Notes under the pieces: model-generated | The model's database searches: none | Told to the model about the DNA's origin: nothing | What the model saw: only the letters and a program-made list of their open reading frames with translations | NCBI GenBank assembly: GCA_018857735.1 | Contig: JABMCL010000565.1 | Location: 1-64,000 of the forward strand | Length of the DNA stretch: 64,000 nt | Direction: 5' to 3' | Origin: Alviniconcha marisindica | Taxonomy: Eukaryota; Mollusca; Gastropoda; Provannidae | In this document: one piece after another, positions 1 to 12,460 of the stretch | Position numbering within the stretch: position 1 is the stretch's first letter | Layout: each line of letters starts with the position of its first letter | Position numbers and translations under genes: made by a program

Positions 1-205
1 AAGCTCTCTAAATCAACAGGGACCACAAGCTCCCTAAACCAGCAGGCATCAAGCCCTCTCTAAATCAGCAGGCATCATACATTCTCTAAATCAACAGGCA
101 TCGAGCTCTTTCTAAATCAACAGGCACCACCCGCTCTCTAAATCCGCCGACCAACAGGCATCGACTGAGTTCTCTCTGAATCAACAGGCATCAAGCGCTC
201 TCTTA
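1..205. repeat. Degenerate minisatellite, unit about 28-33 bp
   Basis: The module CTCTCTAAATCAACAGGCAT recurs about seven times with substitutions and small indels. One further diverged copy lies near 300-330. The array reaches the window edge, so its full length is unknown. Confidence 0.85.
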
Positions 206-731
206 TTGCCGTTATGTGCTTTTCATGTGCGAGTTGATACTGTAATATCCTGTAATGGAATGAGTAAACGATTTTGTATTCTGTATCAACAAACGCCGAA
301 CGCTGTCTAAATCAACAGACATCAACAAGCGGTATAGAGTCAGCGGGCAACAAAATCCTGACAATAGCAACTCAACCTGTCACATCTTCGCGGCAGTGCC
401 GATCAAAGGTAGCCGTACAACAACGGCAATTCAAGGAAGGATGCTCAAACCATAAAAACAGCAACGTTAAGCAGACTCAGTGATTGGGACCAAAAGTGAT
501 TGAGAGAGAGAATGTTTTTGCCGTTTTTTTAACATTAACTGACTTCTTGATGATAATTTGTATGTACATTATCATTATGATATATTATAATGATCATTAT
601 CATTATTATCATTTTAGCCTGTGGTCAGTGCTTCTGTCGCGACTCACTGATCGAGTAAAGATCAAGGGACGAAGACTGAACTTCGAAGGCTTTAAACTAT
701 TCTTTAACCGAAGTCAATACAAGAATCAGAC

Positions 732-806
732 GCTATGATACACTGTCACCATCAGAATGATTAGAACTGCATCAGATGGTTGGTCAACCAACCGGCTAGC
801 TCGAGC
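732..806 (-). repeat. Degenerate SINE fragment near the NUP43 start
   Basis: The stretch beginning TACACTGTCACCATCAGAAT matches the body of the tRNA-derived SINE found complete at 1243-1587 and 56988-57314. It then jumps to a remnant of the head (AACCGGCT), implying an internal deletion. It ends about 120 bp before the NUP43 start codon, so it probably lies in the proximal promoter or 5' UTR. Confidence 0.5.
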
Positions 807-927
807 CATGAACTCACTTGCGCACCGATTGATCGGGCGAATAGTTATTTGAACGAAGGTGCAGTTGAGCGATTGGAGTTACCGTTCTTGTTTGTCGAAG
901 GGAGAAAATTCTCGTGAACGCGGCAGC

Positions 928-1488
928 ATGGAACAACCGCGAATCAATGTTAAATTTGTTTCTCAGAAGATAAGTAAGATTCGATGGCGACCCCGTCCGA
1001 AGCAGTCGATGCAACAGTCTGACACGTTTGTAACCGGCAGTTGGGATGACGAGGTAATTGAAAAGACACACGTAGTTAAACCGCCCGGGCTTGTCCTGTA
1101 ACGCATCCTTTGCTACTGTCACTGTGACAACACAGCACTTGACGGACACTTCTGTCCAGAACTGTATCTGATTATGCTGGGTACGTTGCAGCACCCAGGT
1201 ATCTGGCATTTATAAACGCAGCGGTGGGAAGCTGTACGGTGGTGAGCCGGTTTGGCCTAGCGGTAAGGCGTTAGGCTGGTAAGCGGAAGGACCTCGGTTC
1301 GATACCGCTTCGGCTCTCCTTTCTCTTCAAAAAGGTTGTGGTTTGTGGACACTGTCTTGTGACTTTGTCCATCACTTCCTACTGAAACATTAAAATGGCT
1401 CTCATCGCTGCCCATCTTAATGCAGAAGTCATTGTGGTGGTGACAGTGTAGCGATAGGTATATAATCTCCCTCTCCGCCAACCTCCAT

Positions 1489-1520
<32 letters not shown>

Positions 1521-4500
1521 TTCTCCCCGTCCCAAATAAGCCGTACGGTTTCTGTTGACGTTAAGCACCATGTTTACTTACTTAATTGCTGTACAGTGGT
1601 TTAGCGGGGACTCAGTAGTGCAGAGCAAGAGCACTCGCTCTCGAAAGTCGGAGTTAAGCATGATCGGGCATGGTCACCAAATCGGCAAATGGATGAGATT
1701 TCTCTGGAGTCAGTTTCTGTGCCGACTCTACAAAAGTCCTTTGGATGAGACTGGAAACCGAGGTACCCTGTGTGCATACGCTTGCAAAAAGATCACATAC
1801 GCACGTTAAAGAGCCTGTAGTCTGCAGGGTTTATGAGGGAGTAACATAAAAGTAAAACTTCATATATATATATATATATATATTATTAATAAATCGGAAA
1901 TCGGTGGAATAACCTGCTTTGTAATTTTATTTGCTGAAAATGTGCTTGTGTGTTTTCCACAGTAGTACCAGCCATTTTGCCTTCTTTTGTCTCATCGTAA
2001 TGCGGTCATTTATTTGTTCATGTTGTAGATTAGAATAACTTTGGTGAGTTGGTCGATGCTGAGAGTGAGACTAAATTACACAGTGGTGCCATGAGTGTCG
2101 ACTGCTGCAGCAGGTGTAATAATATTTACACTTTGCCTGTGTTGGCTAGTACTTTAAGGAACTGAAACTTTACGCCTTCCTCACAGTAGCCTTTTTCTAA
2201 AACCAATCATTCAAATTCTGCTGTGACAGGAAAACAAGCTGTGCCTGTGGCGCCAGGAACCAGTGCCTGAAAATCGTTCCAGAAATGAAGTTGAGGAGGA
2301 GCTGTCACTGCAGGAACCACTGTTATTGTGTGAGGCACCACATCCTGGTGATGTCTCTGACTTGTGTGTAAGTCTTTAGCCTGTGGTCAGTTTTCACTGT
2401 GACGTTATGTTTTGTACATTTAGTGAACTGAGGGAGTGCGGTACTTGGCTGACATCACAATTCACATGTATCACAATTCAAACACCTGTCAAGTATACTG
2501 ACGCAGTGACAGGAGCTATTGTCTGTATTGATAAATTTATAAATCAACATTCATTTTTACTATATTACAGATTTTCAGCATAATCAGTGACCAAATTATA
2601 ACTTGTTATGGTTGTTCATTTCCTTATTACATCTAAAGATACATGGGTAGTTCTCAGAAATTGTACCCCAAAAATGTGACATAGAACTCCAAAAATAAAC
2701 TTTGCTCTGCATGTGCATCATTGGGTGGCTTGATTATTAATACTAGTTTTTAAGGTCATTGTGCAACATATGTCGCAGAAAAAAACAAATCATCTTGTGC
2801 ATGTTTATTTTTTTTAATTTTTTTTTTAATGTATAGACAAATACAACCAGCACTTCATTTTATTTGAAACACAGAAACCAAAATATATTTATGACTATAA
2901 AAAAATAATAATCTTATAACCATAATTAATGTAATGCTTGAAATATAACAGAAAAATTATGGTTTAAATATATATATTGTTTAGCTTCTTATAACAGTAG
3001 AATATATATATATATATGTTTTATATAAACTTTATTAATATACTAGAAGTAAGAATGAATGTAATCAATAAGTAATATATTTAGCTTTGTAATAAAGCAA
3101 GAAGTCCTTAAAAATAAACTTATAAAGCTAAAGCAATGAGATTTTTTGCATTATATTCATGGTTATGTCTATGATTAAATACAACAGTCAATCACATATA
3201 TATAAGTTTTTTATAACATTTGAATCAAGAGGATAAGACCTTTTTTGTCTTGTTTCTCTCTCATTTTACTTTTTTAGATGCAGCCACATATTTGAAAGGA
3301 ATAATTCCACAAGTTTAATCATTTGTTTTCTTTCCGACAGTTTTTGACACAGGATCACGTCACGACTGCTTCATCGACAGGCTCTGTGTTGCTGTATCAG
3401 CATCATACAGTTTCACAGGTAGGTACGGATGAGAAAGTTTCGTAGCTTATCTGAAGAAACATTAGCTAAATTAATTAAGGACTCAGTAATATTTTCTTGA
3501 TGAGTCTTACATCGTACAGTGTGTGTCTTGATGAGGCTTTTGTATGGGTGTGTGCATACTGACTAATCCTGTAGATGTTTAAGAAAAGAAAAGAAAAAAG
3601 AATCGTGCATGTGTATTAGCAGCATGTGGAGGCCATGCAGTTGTTATTTTGGATATTACTATCAGAGGGTTTAGACAACATGCACTGATGTAGAGGGTGG
3701 GCAGAAGTGGGATGGGCTACATGCAGTTGTTGTTATTTTGGATATTAGAGGGTTTGGACAACATGGACTGATGTAGAGGCTGGGCAGAAGTGGGACGGGC
3801 TCCACAGTTTGACCCCCCCCTCCCCCCCAATCAGTCTGGGGTTGTGAGAGTGCAGCATGTGTTGTGTAACCTACAGCAAACATACTGCCCTGTCTTGTTT
3901 CTTGGTTATGAATAATGCATGTGGACAGCGTATGGCAGCTGTGCAGGAGTGAATAAGACTTTGCGGCAAAGAGGGGGGTTCCCTGCATGTGACTTCTAAC
4001 CTACTGCAAACTTAACCATCCTCTGGTAATGTGTGTGGAGGCTATGCAGCAATGGATCAGGCTCCACAGTAAGGTTGGGGGAGGGGGTCCCTGCATGTCT
4101 TGTAACCTACAGGACAAAAGTCTGAACCATCCTCTGGTAATGTGTGTGGACAGTGTGTGGAGCCTATGCAGGAGTGGATCAGGCTCCACAGTGTGGGGAA
4201 TGGTGGTGGGGGTGGGGGGGGGGACTTCCCTGCATGTCTTGTAACCTACAGGCATGTCTTTGTAATTTAAGCACTCTTAGCCATCCTCTGGTAATGTGTG
4301 TCAACAGCGTGTGGAGGCTGTGCAAACAGTAAGAGGGTGGGGGGGGGGGGGGGGGGGGGCAAGTTCTCTGCATGTCTTGTAACCTACAGGCATGTCTTTG
4401 TAACTGAAGCACTCTTATTCTTAACCGTCGTGTGGCAATGTGTGTGGACAGCGTGTGGAGGCTGTGCAGGAGTGGGTGGATCTTCACAGCAGTGGGGGCA

Positions 4501-7500
4501 GAGGATGCCCCTGCACGTGCCTGGCAGTCTATGGTGAAGATGCCATCCTTTCTGGGGGGGAGGATGGCCGTATAGCTCTCATTTCACCAGGGCATCCTGC
4601 TCCTGTCAGGGTGTTGGGTAAGTCATTGATCACCGTTAGGTGTTCTGTGTGTGTGCGCGTGTGTCCATGTGTCCATCCATGATATTAATTATCATGCATA
4701 ATACACATGTACTAATAGTAATATGATCCACTATGTCCTGTGGTGTACTGCTGGTTAAGGGTTACTCGGCTAATTGTGGCAAAAGGTGTAGTGGAACCAG
4801 CCCTTTGATTTACTGTTTAGCTTGCAACTAGTCTCGGGAACTGATCATTTTTAATCATTAATGGCTGCAGCTGTGACTGCTACTGTGAATTTCTGAGAGT
4901 GCTGGGTGTGTGTCTGTCATGCTTATTGAGTTAATGTTCTGCTCTCTTTGACTGTTTAGGGGTTGGTGTAGTACTGGAGGCGTTGCTTTTGGTATCGTTT
5001 TGTCCTAACAAAAGGCTTCTTTCAGGGTGCTTTGTGATACTAAATTGTTCACATCCCATGCTATATTCTCTGGAGGTTATCTTTCAAATGAGTCCCTTTC
5101 CTTCTTTTTCAGAGAAAGCAGACAGTTGCACAATCAATGCATTGACTTTCCTGAAGCAGGCGGAAATTCTGACTGTGAACTCATTCGGGCAACTCAAACT
5201 CTTTGACTTCAGGCAGAACTCTGACGCTCCTACGCAGATCTTCTCATCGTCAGTAGCACCTTGTTTTTAATTTTTTTAATTTTTGTTTTTCAAGCTAGCA
5301 AGCACATCATTGCGGGGTGTTTATTTGTGTAACATGCATCCAGCACTTATTCATACTTCTTTCTATAAAGAAGAAAAAATTCATTTCTTCAGATACTGCA
5401 TCATCCATTACACTACAGTTTGACGTGTTTATGACATGCATGTCTATGAATGCAGTCTGATCATTCTTTGTATTATTGTGTGTGTTTCTGTGCCTGTGTG
5501 TATTGTCTGTGTGGTGGTGCATGATGTACAGTTTGTGGGTTTTGCTATTGACAGTCAGCAATGTGAGTGTTAATTTTAAAACATCTTGTCTCTTGACACA
5601 CGTTCTTGTCTCTTGACACACATTGTAGTAGAACCTTGTATTTTTGTAACATACAGGTACTGTTCAGAAGTACTTTCGTGTCTTTTTAATAGTTTTAATT
5701 ACATGACATGTGACTTAAAAAAATATTGGGAACATATCATAGTGTGTGCGGTGCTATGTTTACAAAGCAATCTGTTGGTTTGTTTTTGTTTTCACTGTTT
5801 TCTACATGAACTAATTAATGTAACAGTAACATGACTTGATGTGGGTGATGGATGTGTGAAACTGCTCAGGGGCTGGTGCAGTGTTGGTATGCATAACAGT
5901 GCAGTGTTGGTCTGCATACTGTTCCAATGATGGTCTGCTTACTGGTGCAATGTTGGTCTGCATACTGTGTGTACACCAACACTTAGGTAGCTGCTGCTGG
6001 GTGTGAACACTCCTGGGCTAGCTAATGGCTTAAAAGGACACTGTGCATGCAGTGTGGCCTTGGTTTGACTTGATGGGTGTTCCAGGATGGACGATCACAG
6101 GTCCTTGCTGTGTGTGGACAAACACCCGGGACAGCTGCATATCGTGGCCACCGGCAGTCAGGATGGCACGCTGACCATCTGGGATCTGCGCCAGAACCGA
6201 TTTCCCATGACCACCCTGGACGCACATCAGTCCTCCAGTACGTGGCTTCTGTTGTTCACTGTATTTGAGTAGATTGCATTTTGTGTCCTGTTGTGAAGAT
6301 GGAATGGATCTGCAGTTTTGTGTAGTACAGTGGAACCTCTCTTCTAAGACCACCCAAAATATACTTAAAAACTTTAGCAGAAGTGGTCTTAAAGAGGGGT
6401 GGTCCTTTGTTCAGGGGTCCTTCACATGGAAATGTGAACAGGTTGCAGACAATGTGGTCTTAAAAATGGAGTGGTCTCGTTGGGGTGCTCTTTTGTCAGT
6501 GGTTCCCCATGCATTTTTCATTGGTAGACCTGGGTATGTTTGCAGTGCAGTGCAGATGGTAGAGCACCCTGCTTACAGCACCCCTTTTCACACTCAAACC
6601 TGGATACACCATGTCATGTTTTGTGGTGTGGTAGGCAAGGTAAATCCTGTTGCCTGCATTGCCAAAGAAGCTGGTGCATGATCAGCTTCAGCCAATAAGT
6701 TGAATGGAAATTATGCAACCTGGTGGCATCTTGTATATATATGATATACATACTGGTCTGTGATGATTCAGGGCATTTCTGTAACAGCTCATCAGATCCT
6801 GTTCAACCTTAGGGTTGAAATCATTTGGGTGCACCAACTGTGGGAGCATTTGTTTGTTTGTCCAGGAGCAAGGTACAAAATAGGCAATGAATACAAGGTT
6901 GCTTTGTTAATCCATTGCAGAAAGTATACGGTCTGCCATAAAACATAGAATAAAACATTGCACCAACAACACATTCTCACGTTTCCAGATTACAGTCTAA
7001 TCACTAAAACGGCTGCCTCGCATCATTCTCAAACATTCGTCCATATTATCCCAGCCTCATCATCCCCATCTCTACTTGTTGTGTGTTGCGTTTATCTGCC
7101 TGCTTGTTGATTGTGTGACAAGGAATCCAAAATATGTTGCTTCTAAGTATCTGTTGTCAAATTCAGGTCTAAGTGGGTGTGTCTCATCAGCCAAACTACA
7201 GCGTTTAATGGATTATGTTCCTTTCACATTTGCAGTGTGGGAGGTTCGGTTCCATCCCTACCATGCAGAGCACCTCTTCACCTGCTCGGAGGACGGCTCC
7301 ATGTGGCACTGGGATGCCTCTGCCCAAGCTGCATCTGCTGCAACCTCCAGGGGTTAGTACCGCTACTAGTCGTGTGCTCTGCCAGGTCGTGTGTACTAGC
7401 GTGTCTGAACAGTCAGAGATGTGCAGTCGCTTCTCTGGCTCATTTTCTCCAAGTCGGAAGCTGAAAGCAGTTTCTTAATCCGTTAATGTTACCGAGTTGT

Positions 7501-8508
7501 TTTTTTTGATGTTCTTTCTCTTGGTCATGGCAAGTCATCTGTAAATATATGATGATGATGATCGCTTTTATAAAACGTAGGCACTATTCTCCGCTTTGGA
7601 GCAGACTTGCTTCACTTTTGTCACATGTGATCAAAACGAGTGACTGTAGCTTTGGATTGTACTTTTTAGTTGTTGTTTTTTGTGTGGGGTAAATAAGCTG
7701 CTGGATGCTTCTGTGGAGTCTAAGCCACCTCTTTTCACTAAGGGGAGGAAGAGGTATTCAGTTCATTTAACCAATTTATTTAGAAGTGCATTTGTGTGTG
7801 TTTCTGCATTTCATTGGAACAGGCGTGCAGCTGTTATATGACAGCAAACCCATTTTAGACAGATTTTTAAGTCGGTATCAAAGACTTGGTGCAGGTATAC
7901 CAGTAGCTGAAGTAGGAATTTTATAACAGGTGCAACTTTCATGGGAACTGCCCCCAGAAGTCCCCTCTTCTGCTTCAGGAGTAGTTTCAGAACCTAACTT
8001 TGCATGCTACCAGCAGTTCTGCTGCTTTAACTTCTTTCCCCCACCCCCAACATTCTTTTCACATAAAAAGTGATGCGTGTCCTGAATGTTGAATGTGACG
8101 TTTACTTGCTATTTGATCAGCTTTGTCTTGCAGTACCCAGTGTCTGATGTTTAAGTATCTTTTTGTAGTCAGTATGCTCAGGTTTGTGGGTGCCTGTGTG
8201 TGTGTGTGCATGCATGTGTGTGCTTGGAATAGTCACTACGGACAAGATTTTGCACCTTGTATATATACTTAAATTATTACTACCATCTTATCAGCGATCT
8301 GCGTGACTGTATGGCAGGTAGCGGCGAGGGGGCATCTGCCCAGCAGAGTCCCTGGCTGGGCCTGGAAGCATCGCCCAAGCTGGAAATCAACTCCCTCATC
8401 TGCAACAAGTCTCTCTCCGTCAACTCCCTGGACATTGAGGGCGGGTTCTTGCTGTGTGGCACCGACAGTGAAAATATCTACACCCTCAGCATGCCCCACC
8501 TCAGCTGA
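928..8508 (+). CDS. NUP43: Nucleoporin Nup43, WD40 repeat protein (8 exons)
   Basis: This gene encodes a WD40 beta-propeller subunit of the Y-shaped (Nup107-160) scaffold of the nuclear pore; the complex also associates with kinetochores in mitosis. Exons are 928-1053, 2230-2367, 3341-3418, 4452-4617, 5113-5248, 6086-6237, 7236-7352 and 8318-8508. All junctions are GT-AG and phases agree throughout, giving 367 residues (human is 380). The N-terminus KFVSQKISKIRWRP and TGSWDDE is diagnostic. Later WD blades show GGEDGRIALI, LTVNSFGQLKLFDFRQ, TGSQDGTLTIWDLRQ and TCSEDGSMWHWDAS, and the C-terminus reads SLSVNSLDIEGGFLLCGTD. An in-frame ATG exists at 859, but 928 matches the family start. The acceptor of exon 4 lacks a good pyrimidine tract immediately upstream. 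The identity is secure; exact splice sites are inferred. Confidence 0.95.
1243..1587 (+). mobile_element. tRNA-derived SINE, complete, with target-site duplication
   Basis: The head carries a perfect pol III A box (TGGCCTAGCGG) and B box (GGTTCGATACC). It is followed by a body containing GGTTGTGGTTTGTGGACAC, then a 31-base C run, then a tail ending in TTACTTACTTAATT. It is flanked by 12-bp direct repeats GCTGTACGGTGG (1231-1242) and GCTGTACAGTGG (1588-1599) differing at one base, as expected for LINE-mediated retrotransposition. It lies in NUP43 intron 1. Related copies lie at 56988-57314, 52750-52953, 63813-63993 and, fragmentary, at 732-806. Confidence 0.9.
1600..1850 (+). mobile_element. 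5S rRNA-like SINE candidate
   Basis: Around 1640-1690 the sequence GAGTTAAGCATGATCGGGCA followed by TGGTCA, and slightly later TGGATGAG, resembles the internal control region of eukaryotic 5S rRNA. A downstream block includes AAAAGATCACATACGCACGT and TTAAAGAGCCTGTAGTCTGC. It is far too diverged to be a working 5S gene. A SINE with a 5S-derived head is the best explanation, but no target-site duplication was found. Confidence 0.45.
3630..4450 (+). repeat. Intronic minisatellite derived from NUP43 exon 4
   Basis: About five to seven diverged units of roughly 110 bp contain the modules GTGTGTGGACAGCGTGTGGA, GCAGGAGTGGATCAGGCTCC and CCCTGCATGTCTTGTAACCT. The same modules in the same order form the acceptor and first half of exon 4 (from 4440). 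A 21-base G run lies at 4339-4359. The 5' part of the array (3630-3850) has its own sub-repeat, GTTATTTTGGATATTA. Confidence 0.8.
6320..6500. repeat. Repeated GTGGTCTTAA modules in NUP43 intron 6
   Basis: The stretch starts CAGTGGAACCTCTCTTCTAA and contains AAGACCACCC in one orientation and GTGGTCTTAAA in the other, with further GTGGTC copies. This looks like the end of a DNA transposon or MITE. A weaker AAGACCACTCTAAAAAT block occurs at 9823-9840. The family is not identified. Confidence 0.35.
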
Positions 8509-9333
8509 GCGATTCGTATGTGTGTCTTGGTCTTGGTGAGATTTCTTTCCCACCGCTCCATCGTGTTGTGGCTAAGTGCTTCGTGTTTGAGCGGGAGAGC
8601 TTGGTTGGCTTTCTCACCACACCGAGCAAAGCAGTGACCAATGACGGAGGCTGCCGTAGCAAACTCAGGCAGGGCATTGAAGCTTGTTTAAAGTAGCCAA
8701 ACCATTGGCCTGGTGCGTGCACAACACTGGAAGCTGTAGGGTCAGTGTTTGCAGCATGCCTTTAGGAATCGGATAATTTATGGTATGAGCTGTTTTTTTG
8801 GTGGGAATCAGTGGACTCTAGGCAAAGATGTTGTGGAAGGATTTTTGTTTTTTTTGGCTGTTTTATTTTTTTTATCATATAACCTGTTATTTCATACCTC
8901 AGACACTGCCAAGTAAAAGAGGGATGGGTGTGTGAATGTGACGAGTTTGATGCATTTTTGTTGTTGAGGGTACAAAGAGAGTGGGGATTGGGGGAATGAG
9001 AGAGAGAGAGACCCACTTTTGGTATTGCAGATTGTAAGCAGTGGCCAGTGAGCGTAACAATTACATGGTCTGTGTTGCAAGCTCTGGAAGGGGTAGGGTG
9101 GACTACTGCCTGTTTCTGTGTTATTATTCATCTGATGTATCATGACAACACATTTCATTATCAAATACAAAAATTGCCTGCAGGAAATGAAAAGATGTGC
9201 TGTAAATTAAAACAGCAACTCACAAATGTTTGTGTTGTTTGTTTGGGTGTTCTTTTCCAGATGTCTTCTGTTTCTGACATTTGTCCAGTCCAATGTATTG
9301 CTTCATTTCATTGTGAAACAAATGGCTGTAAAA

Positions 9334-9339
9334 AATAAA
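9334..9339 (+). other. Candidate polyadenylation signal of NUP43
   Basis: AATAAA lies about 830 bases after the NUP43 stop codon. A variant ATTAAA occurs earlier near 9206. Usage cannot be decided without transcripts. Confidence 0.4.
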
Positions 9340-9399
9340 CGAAGCAATTGGATACAATCTATTCTGTTATTATATATTAGTATATGTGTTACTTGTACT

Positions 9400-12301
9400 A
9401 GTTATAGCCTGCCAGATATCTTCATCAGCCTACTTCAGTATTGTCAGAAGTGGCAGCCCAAAGGTTAGTAACTGGATTTTAACATCCTGTCAACTGTACA
9501 CTATCATGTCAAGACGACCCAACTCGGTCATCAGCAAATGCACATTTCACAACTCTTCTCTGATGTAAACTTTCTCTCAAGTGAAATCTACAAAATCAAT
9601 CCAAACAAAACATATATATGCAGAACTTCGAACAGTGTGATCATTCATCACTGTGATGCACCCAACAGATCAGTTTCCTACCACCAGAGCACCCCATACG
9701 ACCTGAATATAGACCCACTGTCCTGGGTACGTGCTGTGCAAATGAGCAGTCTCGCTGCACACCTTCTGACACCCAATGCCTTACTGAAAAAGGGAATGGA
9801 TGCCTCAAGTTCAACATTTCTTTTAAGACCACTCTAAAAATCGTCGTTAAATTCGGGGTGCTCCTCGGTTAGTGGCTCGTTCATCTACATGGCATAATGA
9901 AGGGAAATGTGGTCTCATTACTCACAATAAGTTAAGAGTCTCTTGTCAGCATGGTCTTTTTGTTTCATTCTTGGCTAATGATAATGATCAAAACAAAAAT
10001 CTAAAAGAAGAATGACCGCTAGCATTCTAAAACAAGATCCAAACACGTAAAAGGTTCAAAAGAAGGCTGTTTATTAGGACAAAATACAACATGCAAATTT
10101 TCATCATTTTTCAACATTTAACTGTTTAAGTGTCGTTTTGTAGCATGATAAAGGGGATTACCCTGAAAATTCATGCGTTGAGCTTTGCCCCAATAGTGTT
10201 CTTTTGAACCTTTTATGTGTTTTGAAGAACAAAACGCGTACAAATGTCTTTCACATGATTTTACTTCTCTGATTATTCATAGATCTCTGCAGCCCACTAT
10301 GCAGAGTTAGTATAAATAGTGATTAATTATTTCCTACCCGCTCTGCCGGTAATATTACTAAGTCATGATTATGCGTTCTCTTGGTTCAGTATCACATTGC
10401 GTCACAACCTACTGATACTTGTGAATGGACATACTAGGATACAAGTACTACAGGCATCCCAGTTTCACACAACATATAAAACACTTTCACAATAAAAGAA
10501 TATGCATAATGTACACTCAAAATACATAATGTTTCACAATCACAGGACTAGACTTCTTATCAAAGATCCAAACATACTGATTATAATAATTGTATTATAA
10601 TTATTAATTAATAATATTAACTGAAGAAAACACTGACACATATATGGATAAATTATTGGAAAATATGGCACAAAGAAAGGTACGTTGTTACACCTTGGCA
10701 GGGTGTTTCCAGTTGTAAAGGTACAAGGAAGGAATTGGGGTTTTAATCAATGCCCAAGTCAACGTCATAGCTGGGTAAAACACAATAAAGAAACTTGAAA
10801 TCCTCTGAGAAAAACAACCAAAAGTCTGACAGTGGTTGACTAATAACAATTTGGCCAGCAACACCTTATTTCAGAACACTGAGAAAATTGAAGAACATGA
10901 GTCTAGAGGGATACAATCATTTATTAATCCCTGAACAACATCCTAAAAAAGAAAACAGAAAAAAACAGACATTAAAGTATCTTCGCCATGAATCAGATCT
11001 GCACAATGTAACGGCATGTAAAAATTAATGTTTAGTTGCTGTTTATTTAGCACTGTGCCAGTTCTCTCCTGTTACTTGTGTACCAGGGTTGCTTCTGAAC
11101 TTCTCCACACTGCCACTGATTTGAGGGGTCCAAGCTCTTGGGACTGTTCCCAAACTGCTCCTCCTTTAGTTTGTAATAATTAATATTCATTATCAGAGTT
11201 TAGCTTTCTGTCAGCTGTGGTGGTCACTGCGGGACGATCAAGCTCCATCACAAACAAATGGACATTTCAAAACGTTTCTCACGTATAATATATTTTTGGT
11301 AACACAGCTACCGCATTTTTTGTCGAGTGAACTGAGCCTTAATCCAAGTAACGCAAAGACTGAAACAACGTGGACACAACAAACAGAAACTGAACTGATG
11401 ACCGAGAAGTTGTTATGTACATAACTAATAATAATAATGAAGGCAGTACTTAATTTTTGTGAGTAAATTTGGAAGTGTAACTGATTTCGTTATATATATA
11501 TGGTCATGTGTCAGAAATGGTGTCAAACATCATTCTGTGCACTACCAAGTTTTGAAAAGTGATCTAGGCACTTTGCGATGGTCATCATGAAAAAGAATAA
11601 ATTAATTAGATTAGAGAGTTTAAATGTTACCTTTTAAATCTGTTTTGACTGACCTTGAAAACAGTGCAACCATGCTAAATAACAAAAAATAGTTTGTGTT
11701 GCAAAACTCACAGTGGAACAAGGTCTCTGGGACATAGAAATCAGTATCTATGGTTGGCAATGAATCCTATTTTGTGAGGAAGCACAATATTGGCAAATGT
11801 AATGAATCTGTCCAAAGTTTTTGTGGATAAAAGTTTAGGCAAAACATTAGTGACCACCAGTAGATCATACTTGTGATGGCAATGGCAAATATTAGATTAC
11901 CCGCAGGGGGGGGGGGGGGCACAGACAGTGAACCCAACAGGATTTGTCGTGAGCGTGATGTACATCATGAGCTCTTAGTTATGGGTACCTGATCTTTTCA
12001 CTGGCACTCAGGACTTTGAAAAGCTTGTGTGACACTGAAAATAGTTATGATTACAGTTGTTAAAATTCACGTGTTAACTGGGTGCAGTCAACATCGGACA
12101 TAACTTCACACCAAGGAATCGTTTGCGTGAGCCAACCTGCCCAGTGTTTTGTTGATAAAACAATCACTGTACAGAATGGCAGAAAGAAATATTGTTTTTG
12201 CTTTGCAGAGTTTGGTTAATTATTTTTGAGGTACTACTAAGCGTAATATTTAAAAAGTGAAATTAATGTCACAACTATACAACACAATTTCTGACTGAAG
12301 A

Positions 12302-12338
<37 letters not shown>

Positions 12339-12390
12339 AACTGTTTCTTCATATTCAGTATTCACATATCACTACTAGCGACATACATTT
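9400..12390. other. AT-rich intergenic stretch without a recognised gene
   Basis: No reading frame with family similarity was seen on either strand. The stretch contains a G run near 11907-11919 and a (TA)n tract at about 12305-12335. Nothing else can be assigned. Confidence 0.6.
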
Positions 12391-12396
12391 GCATGA

Positions 12397-12460
12397 TTTA
12401 CTCAGGACTCGATGATGAAGGATGCCGTAAGCTGCCACACGGCGTAGCATCCTGAGTAAA
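12397..12460. repeat. Perfect 11-bp inverted repeat with nested stem
   Basis: TTTACTCAGGA (12397-12407) and TCCTGAGTAAA (12450-12460) are exact reverse complements. The spacer carries a second pairing, GCCGT with ACGGC and GGATGC with GCATCC. It lies about 150 bp before the Mutator-like remnant. Confidence 0.6.

Noticed and set aside
859..927. An upstream in-frame NUP43 start at 859
   Set aside because: It would add 23 residues absent from the family, whereas the ATG at 928 aligns with the usual N-terminus.
1244..1316. A functional tRNA gene
   Set aside because: A and B boxes are perfect, but the acceptor stem does not close and the sequence continues into a SINE body with target-site duplications.
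1630..1700. A functional 5S rRNA gene
   Set aside because: Only the central control-region-like core matches; the rest is unlike 5S rRNA.
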